Made by a program: the position numbers and the translations under genes
DNA from: Rhodoferax_B sp049316285
GTDB taxonomy: Bacteria; Pseudomonadota; Gammaproteobacteria; Burkholderiales; Burkholderiaceae_C
Assembly (NCBI RefSeq): GCF_049316285.1
Contig: NZ_JBMOXA010000020.1
Location: 1 to 64,000, forward strand
Length of the DNA stretch: 64,000 nt
Direction of reading: 5' to 3'
The notes under the pieces: model-generated
What the model saw: only the letters and a program-made list of their open reading frames with translations
Told to the model about the DNA's origin: nothing
Databases searched by the model: none
Part shown: positions 8,767-18,680 of the stretch, one piece after another
Layout of the letters: each line of letters opens with the position of its first letter
Position numbering within the stretch: the stretch's first letter is position 1

Positions 8767-9594
8767 ATGAACGGTGTTTTGGAGCGAACCCTGGGCATCC
8801 TGGAGATGTTGTCGCGTCACGGCGAAGGCCTGGAGATGGCCACCTTGGCCGATCAGTTGAATATTCCGCGCAGCGCGGTGCACCGACTGCTCGGCGACCT
8901 GCAGCAGTTTGGTTATGTGCGGCAAACCCGTGAACACGGCGACTATGTGTTGACCACCAAACTGGTGTCGCTGGGGCTGAGCTTCCTGGGCAACTCGGGC
9001 ATCAGCGATGTGGCGCAGCCACTGCTGGACCGCCTGGCCAACGTCTCCGGTGAACTGGTGCGCCTGGCGGTAGTGGACGGCAACCGGCTGACCTGGGTGG
9101 CGCGCGCCCAAGGCGCTCGCCAGGGCTTGCGCTACGACCCCGACATGGGCAGCGAGGCAAGGCTGAGTTGCTCGTCCAGCGGCATCGCCTGGTTGTCGGC
9201 CTTGGCGGATGAAGAGGCGCTGGCCCTGGTGGCTCAGCAAGGCATAGGCCCGCCCGAAGCCTATGGCCCGAACGCCGCCGCCAGCCTGCAGGAAGTGTTG
9301 GCCCAAGTGCAGGCGGCGCGGACACGTGGCTACAGCCTGACGGAAGAAACCTATACCGCAGGCCTGAACGCCATGGCCGTGCCGGTGGGCCTGCCGGGCG
9401 AGCCGCCGCTGGGGGCGATCACGGTGGCGGGCCCGACCGTGCGCTTCACCCGCGCCCGCATGCTGGCCCTGGCCCCCGAGTTGTTGGCCGTGGCCGCTGA
9501 GTGCGCCAAGGCCAGCCTGGCCTCGCCGTTTTTTAACCACGCCCTGGAGCGCCCACGCGCTGCCGCAAACAGTGTGCCCATTTATGCAGAATGA
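8767..9594 (+). CDS. IclR-family transcriptional regulator 1
   Basis: Ligand-responsive DNA-binding protein, 275 residues. N-terminal winged helix with the recognition helix around IPRSAVHRLLGDL (residues 36-48); C-terminal IclR effector domain from about residue 80, with SGELVRLAVVDG and GLNAMAVPV. Start ATG 8767 with CGGAGAGCC upstream. Divergent from the AroE-like gene and overlapping the following flavoprotein start, so it is co-transcribed with that flavoprotein. About 70% identical by eye to the IclR at 25591 over its whole length, and both have matching palindromes in their promoters. Confidence 0.93.
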   Translation: MNGVLERTLGILEMLSRHGEGLEMATLADQLNIPRSAVHRLLGDLQQFGYVRQTREHGDYVLTTKLVSLGLSFLGNSGISDVAQPLLDRLANVSGELVRLAVVDGNRLTWVARAQGARQGLRYDPDMGSEARLSCSSSGIAWLSALADEEALALVAQQGIGPPEAYGPNAAASLQEVLAQVQAARTRGYSLTEETYTAGLNAMAVPVGLPGEPPLGAITVAGPTVRFTRARMLALAPELLAVAAECAKASLASPFFNHALERPRAAANSVPIYAE

Positions 9595-11284
9595 AGTGGT
9601 TTGTGATCTGCTGGTCATAGGCTCGGGTGCGGGTGGGCTGGCCACTGCGGTGACGGCTGCGCACCTGGGCTTGAAGGTGCTGGTGGTGGAGAAAGAGGCG
9701 CAGTTTGGTGGCACCACCGCATGGTCTGGCGGCTGGATGTGGATCCCGTGCAACCCATTGGCGGTGTCGGCGGGCCTGGTGGAGGATGTGGCGCGGCCGT
9801 GGTCTTACCTACAGCATGAGTTGGGGGCGCAATTCGACGCCCAGCGCGCGGATGCCTACCTTGCGGCGGGTCCGCGCATGGTCACATTTTTCAAGACCCA
9901 CACGGCGCTGCAGTTTATCGACGGCAATGCCATTCCCGACTTCCATGGCCGCACCACGGATGCCGCCCAGGGCGGACGTTCGATCTGTGCCGCGCCGTTT
10001 GACGCGCGTCGGCTCGGCCGCAAAGTGGCCTTGCTGAAGCCGCCGCTGCCGGAAACCACCTTGTGGGGCATGGGCATTGCCTCGGGCGCGGAGCTACGTC
10101 ACTTCCTGAATGCGCTGCGCAAGCCCGCGTCGTTCTGTTATGTGAGCCGGCAGGTGCTGCGTTATGCGCGTGACCGGCTGTTGTATGGCCGGGGCATGCG
10201 CCTGGTCAATGGCAACGCCCTTGCCGCAGGTCTGGCGGCCTCGGCATGGGAGGCGGGTGTGGAGATACAGCTGAACAGTCCGGCGCGTGATCTGCTGGTC
10301 GAGCAGGGCCGGGTGACGGGCGCCGTCATCCGCAGCCCGCAGGGTGATGTGAGCGTGCGCGCCACACGTGGTGTGGTGCTCGCCTGTGGTGGTTTTCCAT
10401 TCGACGCGCTACGCCTCAAGCAACTGTTGCCCCACGCGCCCACCGGGGTCGAGCATTGGTCCGCCGCCGCGCGCGGCAACACCGGTGATGGCCTGCGCAT
10501 GGGCGAAGCCGCAGGCGGCGCGGTGGCGCGCGACCTGGCACAAGCGGCCGCGCTGGCGCCGGTGTCGCTGGTGCCGCGGCGCGATGGCAGCGTGGCGCAT
10601 TTTCCGCACCTGATAGAGCGCGGCAAGCCCGGGCTGATCGCGGTCACCCCCAGCGGCCAACGCTTTGTCAACGAAGCCGACTCCTACCACGACTTCATGC
10701 GCGGCTTGCTCGCGGCCACGCCCGCGGGCGAGCCCGTGCAAGCCTGGTTGCTGTGTGACCACGCCTTCATCCGCCACTACGGTCTGGGTGCCGTGAAACC
10801 GGCTCCGCTGCCCATGCGCGCCATGCTGCGTAACGGCTACCTGAAGCGCGGCGCGAGCCTGGCCGCATTGGCCCGTGCCTGCGGCATCAACAGCGATGGC
10901 CTGCAGGCCACGGTATTGCGCTACAACGCCATGGCCCAGGCCGGCCGCGATGCAGATTTCGCCAAAGGCGAAACCGCCTACAACTGCATGCAGGGCGATG
11001 CTGCTGCTGGCTGGCCCAACGCCTGTATGGCGCCGCTGGCGCGTGGCCCGTTTTACGCGGTGCGGGTGGTGCCGGGCAGCCTGGGCACGTTTGCCGGGCT
11101 CAAGACCAATACACAGGCCCAGGTGCTGGATGCGCAGAACGCGCCCATCGCCGGTTTGTACGCCGTGGGCAACGACATGAACAGCCTGATGGGCGGCCAC
11201 TATCCCAGCGGCGGCATCACCTTGGGGCCGGCGATGACGTTTGGCTTTATTGCCGCACACCACGCAGCCCACAGAAGTTTATGA
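9584..11284 (+). CDS. FAD-binding dehydrogenase, KstD-like (paralogue 2)
   Basis: Second flavoprotein of the fumarate reductase/KstD superfamily, 566 residues. FAD motif GSGAGG at about residues 13-18, then GGTTAWSGGWMWIPC, and C-terminal GNDMNSLMGGHYPSGGITLGPAMTFGF, where the Tyr equivalent to the KstD catalytic YPGAG is retained. I start at ATG 9584, inside the last codons of iclR 1, implying translational coupling; an in-frame GTG at 9572 is possible. It forms a rightward unit with iclR 1 and probably the NIPSNAP gene at 11373. The substrate is unknown. Confidence 0.86.
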   Translation: MQNEVVCDLLVIGSGAGGLATAVTAAHLGLKVLVVEKEAQFGGTTAWSGGWMWIPCNPLAVSAGLVEDVARPWSYLQHELGAQFDAQRADAYLAAGPRMVTFFKTHTALQFIDGNAIPDFHGRTTDAAQGGRSICAAPFDARRLGRKVALLKPPLPETTLWGMGIASGAELRHFLNALRKPASFCYVSRQVLRYARDRLLYGRGMRLVNGNALAAGLAASAWEAGVEIQLNSPARDLLVEQGRVTGAVIRSPQGDVSVRATRGVVLACGGFPFDALRLKQLLPHAPTGVEHWSAAARGNTGDGLRMGEAAGGAVARDLAQAAALAPVSLVPRRDGSVAHFPHLIERGKPGLIAVTPSGQRFVNEADSYHDFMRGLLAATPAGEPVQAWLLCDHAFIRHYGLGAVKPAPLPMRAMLRNGYLKRGASLAALARACGINSDGLQATVLRYNAMAQAGRDADFAKGETAYNCMQGDAAAGWPNACMAPLARGPFYAVRVVPGSLGTFAGLKTNTQAQVLDAQNAPIAGLYAVGNDMNSLMGGHYPSGGITLGPAMTFGFIAAHHAAHRSL

Positions 11285-11372
11285 AAAAGAGGCCGCTGAG
11301 GCTTGGCCAATCAGCGCAAGCCGCTGCGAATTGAATAGCAAACATTTTTGAACATCACATCAAGGAAGCCCC

Positions 11373-11999
11373 ATGTTTTACGAACTTGCCACCATGACCC
11401 TGCCTTTTGGCACTGCCGCCCAGGCCGCCAACCAGGTGCAGGCCTTTAGCACCGCCGCCGAGGCTGGCGGTGAGTTGCTCGCCTGCTGGTTCACCGACAT
11501 AGGTGCGCTGAACCAGATGCTGGTGTTGCGTGGCTTCGATGACCTGGCGGCGCTGCAGGCCGAGCGCAGCCGCACGCAAAAAAGCGCCGACCCGTTTGGC
11601 TGCGGCGGCCTGTTCCAAAGCCTGGAGATGCACAGCTACGAGGGCTTTGGCTGGATGCCACCGGCGCGGCCCACGGCCGCATCCGGCATCAGCGGCCCGG
11701 TGTATGAAATCCGCACCTATGGCATCAAGCCCGGCGGTGTGCAGGCCACCATAGACCTGTGGCAGCAATACCTGCCGGCACGCGAAAAAATCTCGCCCTG
11801 TGTGCTGGCCATGGTGGCACTCGATGGCCCGCTGCGCTTCACCAACATCTGGGCCTACTCCACGCTGGATGCGCGCAGCCAGGGCCGCGCCGACGCGGTG
11901 GCGCAAGGCATCTGGCCACCCAAGGGTGGCCCGGCCAATCTGACGACGAATATGTTGTCGACGATTGCCTTGCCCACGGCGGTGTCGCCTATGAAGTGA
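11373..11999 (+). CDS. NIPSNAP-family protein, probable two-domain form
   Basis: 208-residue cytoplasmic protein with no signal peptide. The C-terminal half carries the NIPSNAP pattern: VYEIRTYGIKPGGV, a hydrophobic strand and a terminal helix SQGRADAVAQGIWPP; the N-terminal half (MFYELATMTLPFG) looks like a degenerate second copy. NIPSNAP domains are dimeric alpha-beta ferredoxin-like folds of unclear biochemical role, often encoded in catabolic clusters. Start ATG 11373 with AAGGAAG upstream. Placed 89 bp after flavoprotein 2, mirroring the flavoprotein 3/NIPSNAP pair at 18681-20734. A GAATTGAATAG stretch at 11328 weakly resembles the IclR palindrome. Confidence 0.78.
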   Translation: MFYELATMTLPFGTAAQAANQVQAFSTAAEAGGELLACWFTDIGALNQMLVLRGFDDLAALQAERSRTQKSADPFGCGGLFQSLEMHSYEGFGWMPPARPTAASGISGPVYEIRTYGIKPGGVQATIDLWQQYLPAREKISPCVLAMVALDGPLRFTNIWAYSTLDARSQGRADAVAQGIWPPKGGPANLTTNMLSTIALPTAVSPMK

Positions 12000-12023
12000 A
12001 GGGCGCCGCAACGGCAAAGTTTG

Positions 12024-12956
12024 TCAGGGCCCCGGCCAACCCGCGTCCAGCGAAGCCTGTGTCACGCGTTCGGCCAGAAAGTCCAGCAACACGCGCACGC
12101 GTGCCGGCAAGCGCCCCGGCTTGCCCAGGTAGACCGCGTGTATGGGGGCACGGTCGCCGGGGTTGAAGTCTTCCATCACGGCCACCAGCCGGCCCGCATC
12201 GATATCGGCCTGCATGTGGTAACGCGAAAGCCGTACCAGACCCACACCGCTGATGGCCAGACGGCGCAGGGTTTCGCCATCGGCCGCACGCACGCTGCCC
12301 TTTACCGGCAGGTGTTCCATCTTGCCGGCCACACGCAGCGGCCAGTCCGGCGCGTTGCGGCGGTAGCTGGAGCCTAGCCGGTTGTGTTGCGCCAGCGTCT
12401 CCACGCTGTGCGGTGTGCCGTGGCGTGCAAGGTAGTCCGGCGAGCCGACGATGGCCAACGCGGTGTCACCCAAGCGGCGTGCCACCAGGCCGGAGTCGGG
12501 CAACTCGCCCCAGCGCACGGCGACATCGGTGCGCTCGTCCATCAGGTCGACCACACGGTCGGTGAGCGCAATGTCCAGCGTCACCTCGGGGTATAGCGCC
12601 AGAAAATCCGGCACCAGCGGCAACAACACACTCAGGCCCACGGGCAGGCTGGAGTTCAGGCTCACCCGGCCACGCGGCGCGGCAGCGGCGGCGGCACCAC
12701 GTTCGGCGTCCAGCATATCGGCCAACACCAAGACGCTGCGCTCGTAGAAGGCGTTGCCCTCGGCTGTGAGCTGCAGCTTGCGGGTCGAGCGGTGCACCAG
12801 TTGCACACCCAGGCGCGCCTCCAGCCGCAGCACCAGTTTGCTGATGGCCGAAGGTGTCATACACAAATGACGCGCCGCGGCCGAGAAGCCGCCGCGTTCG
12901 ACGATTTGCACAAAGGCTTCCATTTCGCCGGAGCGATTGACTTCGTTGCGTGGCAT
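12024..12956 (-). CDS. LysR-family transcriptional regulator 1
   Basis: DNA-binding regulator of 310 residues. Winged helix at residues 10-70 (FVQIVERGGFSAAARHLCMTPSAISKLVLRLE) and a periplasmic-binding-protein-like effector domain from about residue 95. Subgroup features such as DVAVRWGELPDSGLVARRLG fit the cluster of LysR proteins that control adjacent transporters or oxidoreductases. The start is uncertain: ATG 12956 is used, but GTG 13001 or a downstream ATG are open. Divergent from the MFS transporter, which it probably controls. Confidence 0.9.
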   Translation of the reverse strand: MPRNEVNRSGEMEAFVQIVERGGFSAAARHLCMTPSAISKLVLRLEARLGVQLVHRSTRKLQLTAEGNAFYERSVLVLADMLDAERGAAAAAAPRGRVSLNSSLPVGLSVLLPLVPDFLALYPEVTLDIALTDRVVDLMDERTDVAVRWGELPDSGLVARRLGDTALAIVGSPDYLARHGTPHSVETLAQHNRLGSSYRRNAPDWPLRVAGKMEHLPVKGSVRAADGETLRRLAISGVGLVRLSRYHMQADIDAGRLVAVMEDFNPGDRAPIHAVYLGKPGRLPARVRVLLDFLAERVTQASLDAGWPGP

Positions 12957-12985
12957 GCCGCGTGACCCGGGTGAAGGATGTGATC

Positions 12986-13002
12986 TGTGAATTGAAGTCA
13001 CA
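12986..13002. promoter_or_regulatory. Candidate LysR box TGTGA-N7-TCACA
   Basis: Interrupted palindrome TGTGA-N7-TCACA in the 107-bp divergent region between LysR 1 and the MFS gene, with the T-N11-A spacing typical of LysR sites. Its centre also reads GAATTGAAGTC, 10 of 11 positions like the IclR palindrome GAATTGAATTC at 25462, so cross-regulation cannot be excluded. Confidence 0.45.
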
Positions 13003-13063
13003 AATCTACTTCTTTTTGGGCCGCTAGTCGCGCCCAGGGTTTATCCCCATCATTCAGTCCATC

Positions 13064-14233
13064 ATGTCTATTGCACTCCTTGCCCTCACCGCCGGCGCCT
13101 TTGGCATCGGCACCACCGAATTCGTCATCATGGGCCTGCTGCAGCAGGTCGCGGCGGATCTTCAGGTTTCCATCACGGCCGCCGGTCTGCTGATCTCGGC
13201 CTACGCTCTGGGTGTTGCTGTTGGCGCGCCCGTGCTGACCATTGCCACGCGCCGCCTGCCGCGCAAAACCGTGCTGCTGGCGCTGATGGTGATCTTCACG
13301 CTGGGCAACATCGCCTGTGCGCTGGCGCCCAATTACGCCTTGCTGATGGCCGCACGTGTGCTGACCTCGCTGGCGCACGGCACCTTCTTCGGTGTGGGCG
13401 CGGTGGTGGCCACAGGTTTGGTGGCGGCCGAACGCCGCGCTTCGGCCATCGCCATCATGTTCACCGGCCTGACGGCGGCCACGGTGCTGGGTGTGCCCGC
13501 GGGCGCCTGGCTGGGTTTGCACTACGGCTGGCGCGCCACCTTCTGGGCGGTGGCAGCGGTGGGTGTGGTGGCGCTGCTGGTGTTGGCCATCTTTGTGCCG
13601 CGCAGCCAGCAGGCCGAGCCCACGGTGGCCTTGCGCGACGAACTGGCGGTGCTGGCCCGGCCACAGGTCTGGCTGGGCCTGGGCATCACGGTGTTTGGTT
13701 TTGCGGGGGTGTTGGCGGTGTTCACCTACATCCAGCCGCTGCTGACCGAGCTGACCGGTTTGTCTGCCGCAGCCGTCTCGCCGGTGCTGCTGGTGTTTGG
13801 CGGCGGCCTGGCCGCGGGCAATCTGCTGGGCGGGCGCCTGGCCGACCGGGCGCTGATGCCCGCGCTGCTGGGCTCTCTCGCGGCCTTGGCTGTGGTGTTG
13901 TTCGCCATGCCCTTGGCGATCTACACACCGGTGGCGGCGGTTGTTTTCATGGGTGTGCTGGGCGTGGTGGCGTTCGCCACCGTGGCGCCGCTGCAGATGC
14001 GGGTGCTGGAGCAGGCCAGTGGCGCCGGGCAAAACCTGGCATCGAGCTTGAACATTGCGGCCTTCAACCTGGGCAACGCCCTGGGCGCCTGGATGGGCGG
14101 GGTGGTGATTGCGCAGGGCCCCGGCCTGGCCGCCTTGGGCTGGGTGGCCGGCCTGCTGACCCTGGTGGGCCTGGTGTTGACCTGGTGGAGCCGTGCGCTG
14201 GAGCGCCCACGTAGTGCTTTGGCCGGTGTGTAA
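13064..14233 (+). CDS. MFS efflux transporter, DHA1 (AraJ/YdhP-like)
   Basis: Twelve-helix inner-membrane transporter of the major facilitator superfamily, 389 residues, proton-coupled. The N-terminus IALLALTAGAFGIGTTEFVIMGLL and the motif APVLTIATRRLPRK match the drug/sugar-efflux subgroup related to E. coli AraJ and YdhP; a second-half copy reads AGNLLGGRLADR. Start ATG 13064. Divergent from LysR 1 and followed after 35 bp by an aldo-keto reductase, suggesting a small inducible unit that reduces and exports a compound (inference). Confidence 0.87.
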   Translation: MSIALLALTAGAFGIGTTEFVIMGLLQQVAADLQVSITAAGLLISAYALGVAVGAPVLTIATRRLPRKTVLLALMVIFTLGNIACALAPNYALLMAARVLTSLAHGTFFGVGAVVATGLVAAERRASAIAIMFTGLTAATVLGVPAGAWLGLHYGWRATFWAVAAVGVVALLVLAIFVPRSQQAEPTVALRDELAVLARPQVWLGLGITVFGFAGVLAVFTYIQPLLTELTGLSAAAVSPVLLVFGGGLAAGNLLGGRLADRALMPALLGSLAALAVVLFAMPLAIYTPVAAVVFMGVLGVVAFATVAPLQMRVLEQASGAGQNLASSLNIAAFNLGNALGAWMGGVVIAQGPGLAALGWVAGLLTLVGLVLTWWSRALERPRSALAGV

Positions 14234-14268
14234 GCACCTTACTTCTCGCTTTATTCTGAAAGACAGTC

Positions 14269-15300
<1,032 letters not shown>

Positions 15301-15319
15301 GCGCGGCAGGCGGATTTCC

Positions 15320-16204
15320 TCACGCGCGCTTGAGGGCCAGCCGCACCTTTTCGATCAAGGCGTTGCGCACCGGCGAGCCTGCGCTGTTGCTGTTGTAGGC
15401 GGCGTAGATCTTGAACGTGGGCGCCCGCTGGATAGGGCGAAACGCGAGTTTCTCGCTGGTCCAGGCGCGGGCGGTCAGGTTGTCCACGATGGCAATGCCC
15501 GCGCCGCTGGCCGCGAGTGATGACGCCAATTGACCCGAGCGGACTTCGATACGCGCATCGCCGCCCAGGCCATGTTCTTGGCGCCAGGTGTCTATGAGCC
15601 GGCCCTGGGGCGTGTCGGCGCTGAAGCCTATGATGGGCTCGTGCAACACGTCGCGTGCGCTGATGCTGCGCTTGGCCTGCAGCGCATGGCCCGCCTGGAA
15701 CACGCAGGCCAGCGACCATTCACCTATGGCTTGTGCCTGCAGCAGGGCGTGCTCAATGGGCAGGGTGGACAGCGCGACATCGGCTTCGCCGCGCGCCAGT
15801 TGCGCCACCATGTCGCGCACCAGCAGCGCTTCTACGTACAAACGCACCTGCGGAAATTTCTGCGCCACCTCGGCTACGGCCTGGGGCACGGCCTCCAGTG
15901 ACAGGCTGGGGCTGGCCAGCACCCGCAGCGTCTGCCCGCCGCCGTGTTTCAGTGCCTGGGCGGCATCGTCTATGCGCTGCACACCACGGTAGACCTGCTC
16001 CACCGTGTCGTACAAAAACTGCGCCTCGGACCTGGGCCTGAGCTTGCCTTTGACACGGTCGAACAACTGCACGCCGAGCTGGAGCTCGATGTGCGCCAAC
16101 ATGCGGCTGATGCCGGGCTGCGAAACATGCAGCAGCCGGGCCGCGTCGGTGACCGAGCCGGCCATCATCACGGCGCGAAAAACTTCGATCTGGCGGAGGT
16201 TCAT
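15320..16204 (-). CDS. LysR-family transcriptional regulator 2
   Basis: 294-residue LysR regulator with the DNA-binding helix at MNLRQIEVFRAVMMAGSVTDAARLLHVSQPGISRMLAHIE and an effector domain from about residue 90. Start ATG 16204, just 26 bp from a perfect palindrome at 16230. Divergent from a Bug/TctC binding protein and flavoprotein, which it presumably activates when their substrate is present (family behaviour; the ligand is unknown). Convergent with the aldo-keto reductase, 19 bp apart. Confidence 0.92.
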   Translation of the reverse strand: MNLRQIEVFRAVMMAGSVTDAARLLHVSQPGISRMLAHIELQLGVQLFDRVKGKLRPRSEAQFLYDTVEQVYRGVQRIDDAAQALKHGGGQTLRVLASPSLSLEAVPQAVAEVAQKFPQVRLYVEALLVRDMVAQLARGEADVALSTLPIEHALLQAQAIGEWSLACVFQAGHALQAKRSISARDVLHEPIIGFSADTPQGRLIDTWRQEHGLGGDARIEVRSGQLASSLAASGAGIAIVDNLTARAWTSEKLAFRPIQRAPTFKIYAAYNSNSAGSPVRNALIEKVRLALKRA

Positions 16205-16229
16205 GGCAGAGCAGAGAAAGTCTTGGTGA

Positions 16230-16244
16230 ATAACATGATGTTAT
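16230..16244. promoter_or_regulatory. Perfect 15-bp palindrome, probable LysR 2 operator
   Basis: ATAACAT-G-ATGTTAT, a perfect inverted repeat with T-N11-A geometry, in the 119-bp region between lysR 2 and the divergent Bug gene. Position close to the lysR start fits autorepression plus activation of the divergent unit. Confidence 0.7.
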
Positions 16245-16323
16245 GTGAAACAGAAATATTGGTATTTGCCGCATGGCTTAGGCCTGCCTAGCATTTGCGT
16301 TATCAATAACAGGAGACAAGCCC

Positions 16324-17346
16324 ATGCGTGTGCCGCAAGCCATTCCCGGATTCCAACTTTCACGTCGCGACAGCCTGCGCCTTTTGGCCTCGGGGGCCGC
16401 GCTGGCGGGGCTAGGCCTGACCGCGTTGCGCCCTGCACATGCTGCACAGGCCTGGCCTGCCAAGGCGCTGCGCATCATTGTGCCGTTCGCGCCCGGCGGT
16501 GGTGCCGATGGCTCGGCACGTGTGTTGGGCGAGGCGCTGGCGCCGCAGCTCGGCCAAGCCGTGATCGTCGACAACAAGCCCGGTGCCGGTAGCGCCATCG
16601 GTGTCGCCGCCGCACTGCAGAGCCGCGATGGCCATACCCTGCTGATGGGCAGCAACAGCATGGTCATCAACCCGTTCTTGAACCCCGCAGCCAAATACGA
16701 TGTGACGCGCGACTTTGATGCCGTGGGCATGGTGTCGTCTCAGCCCCTGGTGTTGGTGGTGCCCGCCGCATCGGCTCTCAAGTCGGTGAAGGACGTGGTG
16801 GCCCATGCCAAGGCCAAGCCCGATGAACTGAGCGCCGGCAACAGCGGCACCGGCACCCTGGCGCACATCGCGTCTGAATCCTTTGCCGCGCAGGCGGGCA
16901 TACAACTGACACCGGTCGCCTACAAGGGCGAAAGCGCGCTGATGCCGGACCTGATCTCCGGGCAGGTGTCGCTTGGCTTCTTGAACCTGCCCAGTGTGCT
17001 GACTCACATCAAGTCGGGCCGGCTGCGTGCGCTGGCCGTGTCGTCGGCCCAGCCCGTGAGCGACTTGCCTGGCGTGCCCACGCTGGTATCGCAGGGCTAC
17101 CCGACGATGGAGTTCGAGGGCTGGGCCACGCTGGTTGCGCCCAAAGGCAGCATTCCGCCGGAAGGCCTGGCCCGGCTGCAGGCCTTGCTGAGCGCAGCGC
17201 TGGAGTCTGACGCCGTACGCAAACGCTTCACAGCCTTGGGTGTGGCGCCCATGGTCCGCAGCCAGCAGGCGACCGGGCAGTTCCTCAAGGAAGAGTCCGA
17301 GCGCTACGCCGCCATCATCAAATCGCGCAACATCAAAGTCGACTGA
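16324..17346 (+). CDS. Bug/TctC-family periplasmic solute-binding protein
   Basis: Periplasmic binding protein of the tripartite tricarboxylate transporter (Bug) family, 340 residues. N-terminal export signal with SRRDSLRLLASGAALAG, a Tat-like double arginine followed by a hydrophobic stretch ending at AHAAQA. The mature domain starts WPAKALRIIVPFAPGGGADG and has the family's NKPGAG loop. Start ATG 16324 with AGGAGACAAG upstream. No tctA/tctB membrane genes follow, so it is an orphan that must use a membrane partner elsewhere or act as a sensor; such orphans are numerous in Burkholderiales. Confidence 0.9.
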   Translation: MRVPQAIPGFQLSRRDSLRLLASGAALAGLGLTALRPAHAAQAWPAKALRIIVPFAPGGGADGSARVLGEALAPQLGQAVIVDNKPGAGSAIGVAAALQSRDGHTLLMGSNSMVINPFLNPAAKYDVTRDFDAVGMVSSQPLVLVVPAASALKSVKDVVAHAKAKPDELSAGNSGTGTLAHIASESFAAQAGIQLTPVAYKGESALMPDLISGQVSLGFLNLPSVLTHIKSGRLRALAVSSAQPVSDLPGVPTLVSQGYPTMEFEGWATLVAPKGSIPPEGLARLQALLSAALESDAVRKRFTALGVAPMVRSQQATGQFLKEESERYAAIIKSRNIKVD

Positions 17347-17347
17347 A

Positions 17348-18637
17348 ATGCAAACTCTTGGATCCATGAATACCGACGTGCTGGTCTGTGGGGGAGGTGT
17401 GGCCGGAACCATCGCCGCCGTGGCGGCAGCGCGGCAGGGCGCACGTGTGTTGCTGGTGGAACGATATGGCTTTCTGGGAGGCAATGCCACGGCCGGTGCG
17501 GTGGCGCAGTTCAACAGCTGGCAGACCGAAGCCGGGCGGCGCGTGGTCGCGGGCCTGGCGCAAGAGGTGGTGGACCGGCTGCGTTCTTACGGTGCGGCGG
17601 CGGCGCACGATGTGTTTGTGATGTCCACTGGCCACACCATGGACCGCGTGGAGTACGCCCCCGAGGTGCTCAAGCTGGTGCTGGACGACATGGTGGCCGA
17701 AGCCGGGGTGCAAACACTGCTGCATGCCAGTGTGCTCGATGTGGTGTGCCAGGGGCCGCGCATAGAGGCGGTGCAGGTGCTCACCAAGGGCGGTGTGTTG
17801 CGCCTGGAGGGGCGTGTGGTGATCGACGCCTCTGGCGACATTGACGTGCTGCACCGAGCGGGTGCCCGCTTCCTGGAACTGGGGAGTAACGAGGCGCTGC
17901 AGCCGGCAACCATGATGTTCCGCTTCGGCCCGGTGGACACGGCGCGCTTCCAGGCGCTGACGCCGGGTGAACTGAGCACGCTGGCCGCGCGTGGTTACGC
18001 ACAGGGTGCTTTGGCGCGCGCTGCGCTGCATGCCGCGCGCGACCCGTTCTCCAGCGACTACTGGTTCAACATCAGCCGCCTGGCCATCGATGCGACCGAC
18101 CCCTTTGCACTGAGCCAGGCCGAGATCGAAGGGCGGCGCCAGGCCTGGCGTGCCTGCCAGTATTTACGTACCCAAGTGCCGGGCTGCGAAGCCGGCCAAT
18201 TGCGCCAGTTCGCCACCCAGGTCGGCGTGCGTGAAACCCGTCGTGTGTACGGCGAACATGTGCTCACCGCAGAAGAGTTGTTGGCGCCGGCCCAGTTTGA
18301 CGACGCGATTGCTGCAGGCGCCTACCCTATCGACATCCACCCCGCATCCGGCGGCGAGCTGATCTATCGCCCGCTGGGCAAGGAACACGCCTACCAGATC
18401 CCCTACCGCAGCCTCATCCCGCTGGGCCTGTCCAATGCACTGGCCGCGGGGCGCGGGGTCTCGGCCACACACGATGCGCTGGCCGCGATCCGGGTCATGA
18501 CCATCTCCATGGCCGTGGGCCAGGCCTGCGGCACGGCTGCTGCGTTGGCAGCGGCCAAAGGGGGGGCAGACGTGCGCAGCGTGTCGGTCGACGGCCTGCG
18601 TACCCTGCTGGCCGACGCGGGGGCCTGCCTGCAGTAA
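17348..18637 (+). CDS. FAD-dependent oxidoreductase (FAD_oxidored type)
   Basis: 429-residue flavoprotein with an N-terminal Rossmann motif CGGGVAGTIAAVAAARQG, followed by VERYGFLGGNATAGAV and a C-terminal GRGVSATHDALAAIRVMTISMAVGQACGTAAALA, the pattern of the FAD-dependent oxidoreductase group that also includes putative xanthan-lyase-like and ring-modifying enzymes. It is unrelated in detail to the KstD-like trio. Start ATG 17348, immediately after the Bug stop (17344-17346); an internal ATG at 17366 is an alternative. Likely co-transcribed with the Bug gene. Reaction unknown. Confidence 0.82.
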   Translation: MQTLGSMNTDVLVCGGGVAGTIAAVAAARQGARVLLVERYGFLGGNATAGAVAQFNSWQTEAGRRVVAGLAQEVVDRLRSYGAAAAHDVFVMSTGHTMDRVEYAPEVLKLVLDDMVAEAGVQTLLHASVLDVVCQGPRIEAVQVLTKGGVLRLEGRVVIDASGDIDVLHRAGARFLELGSNEALQPATMMFRFGPVDTARFQALTPGELSTLAARGYAQGALARAALHAARDPFSSDYWFNISRLAIDATDPFALSQAEIEGRRQAWRACQYLRTQVPGCEAGQLRQFATQVGVRETRRVYGEHVLTAEELLAPAQFDDAIAAGAYPIDIHPASGGELIYRPLGKEHAYQIPYRSLIPLGLSNALAAGRGVSATHDALAAIRVMTISMAVGQACGTAAALAAAKGGADVRSVSVDGLRTLLADAGACLQ

Positions 18638-18680
18638 AGCGCATGCGCCCACCCGGTCGTCAAGAAATCGACCAAAGGCT

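Noticed and set aside
12024..12377. Plus-strand frame opposite LysR 1
   Set aside because: Antisense of a clear LysR C-terminus, no independent support.
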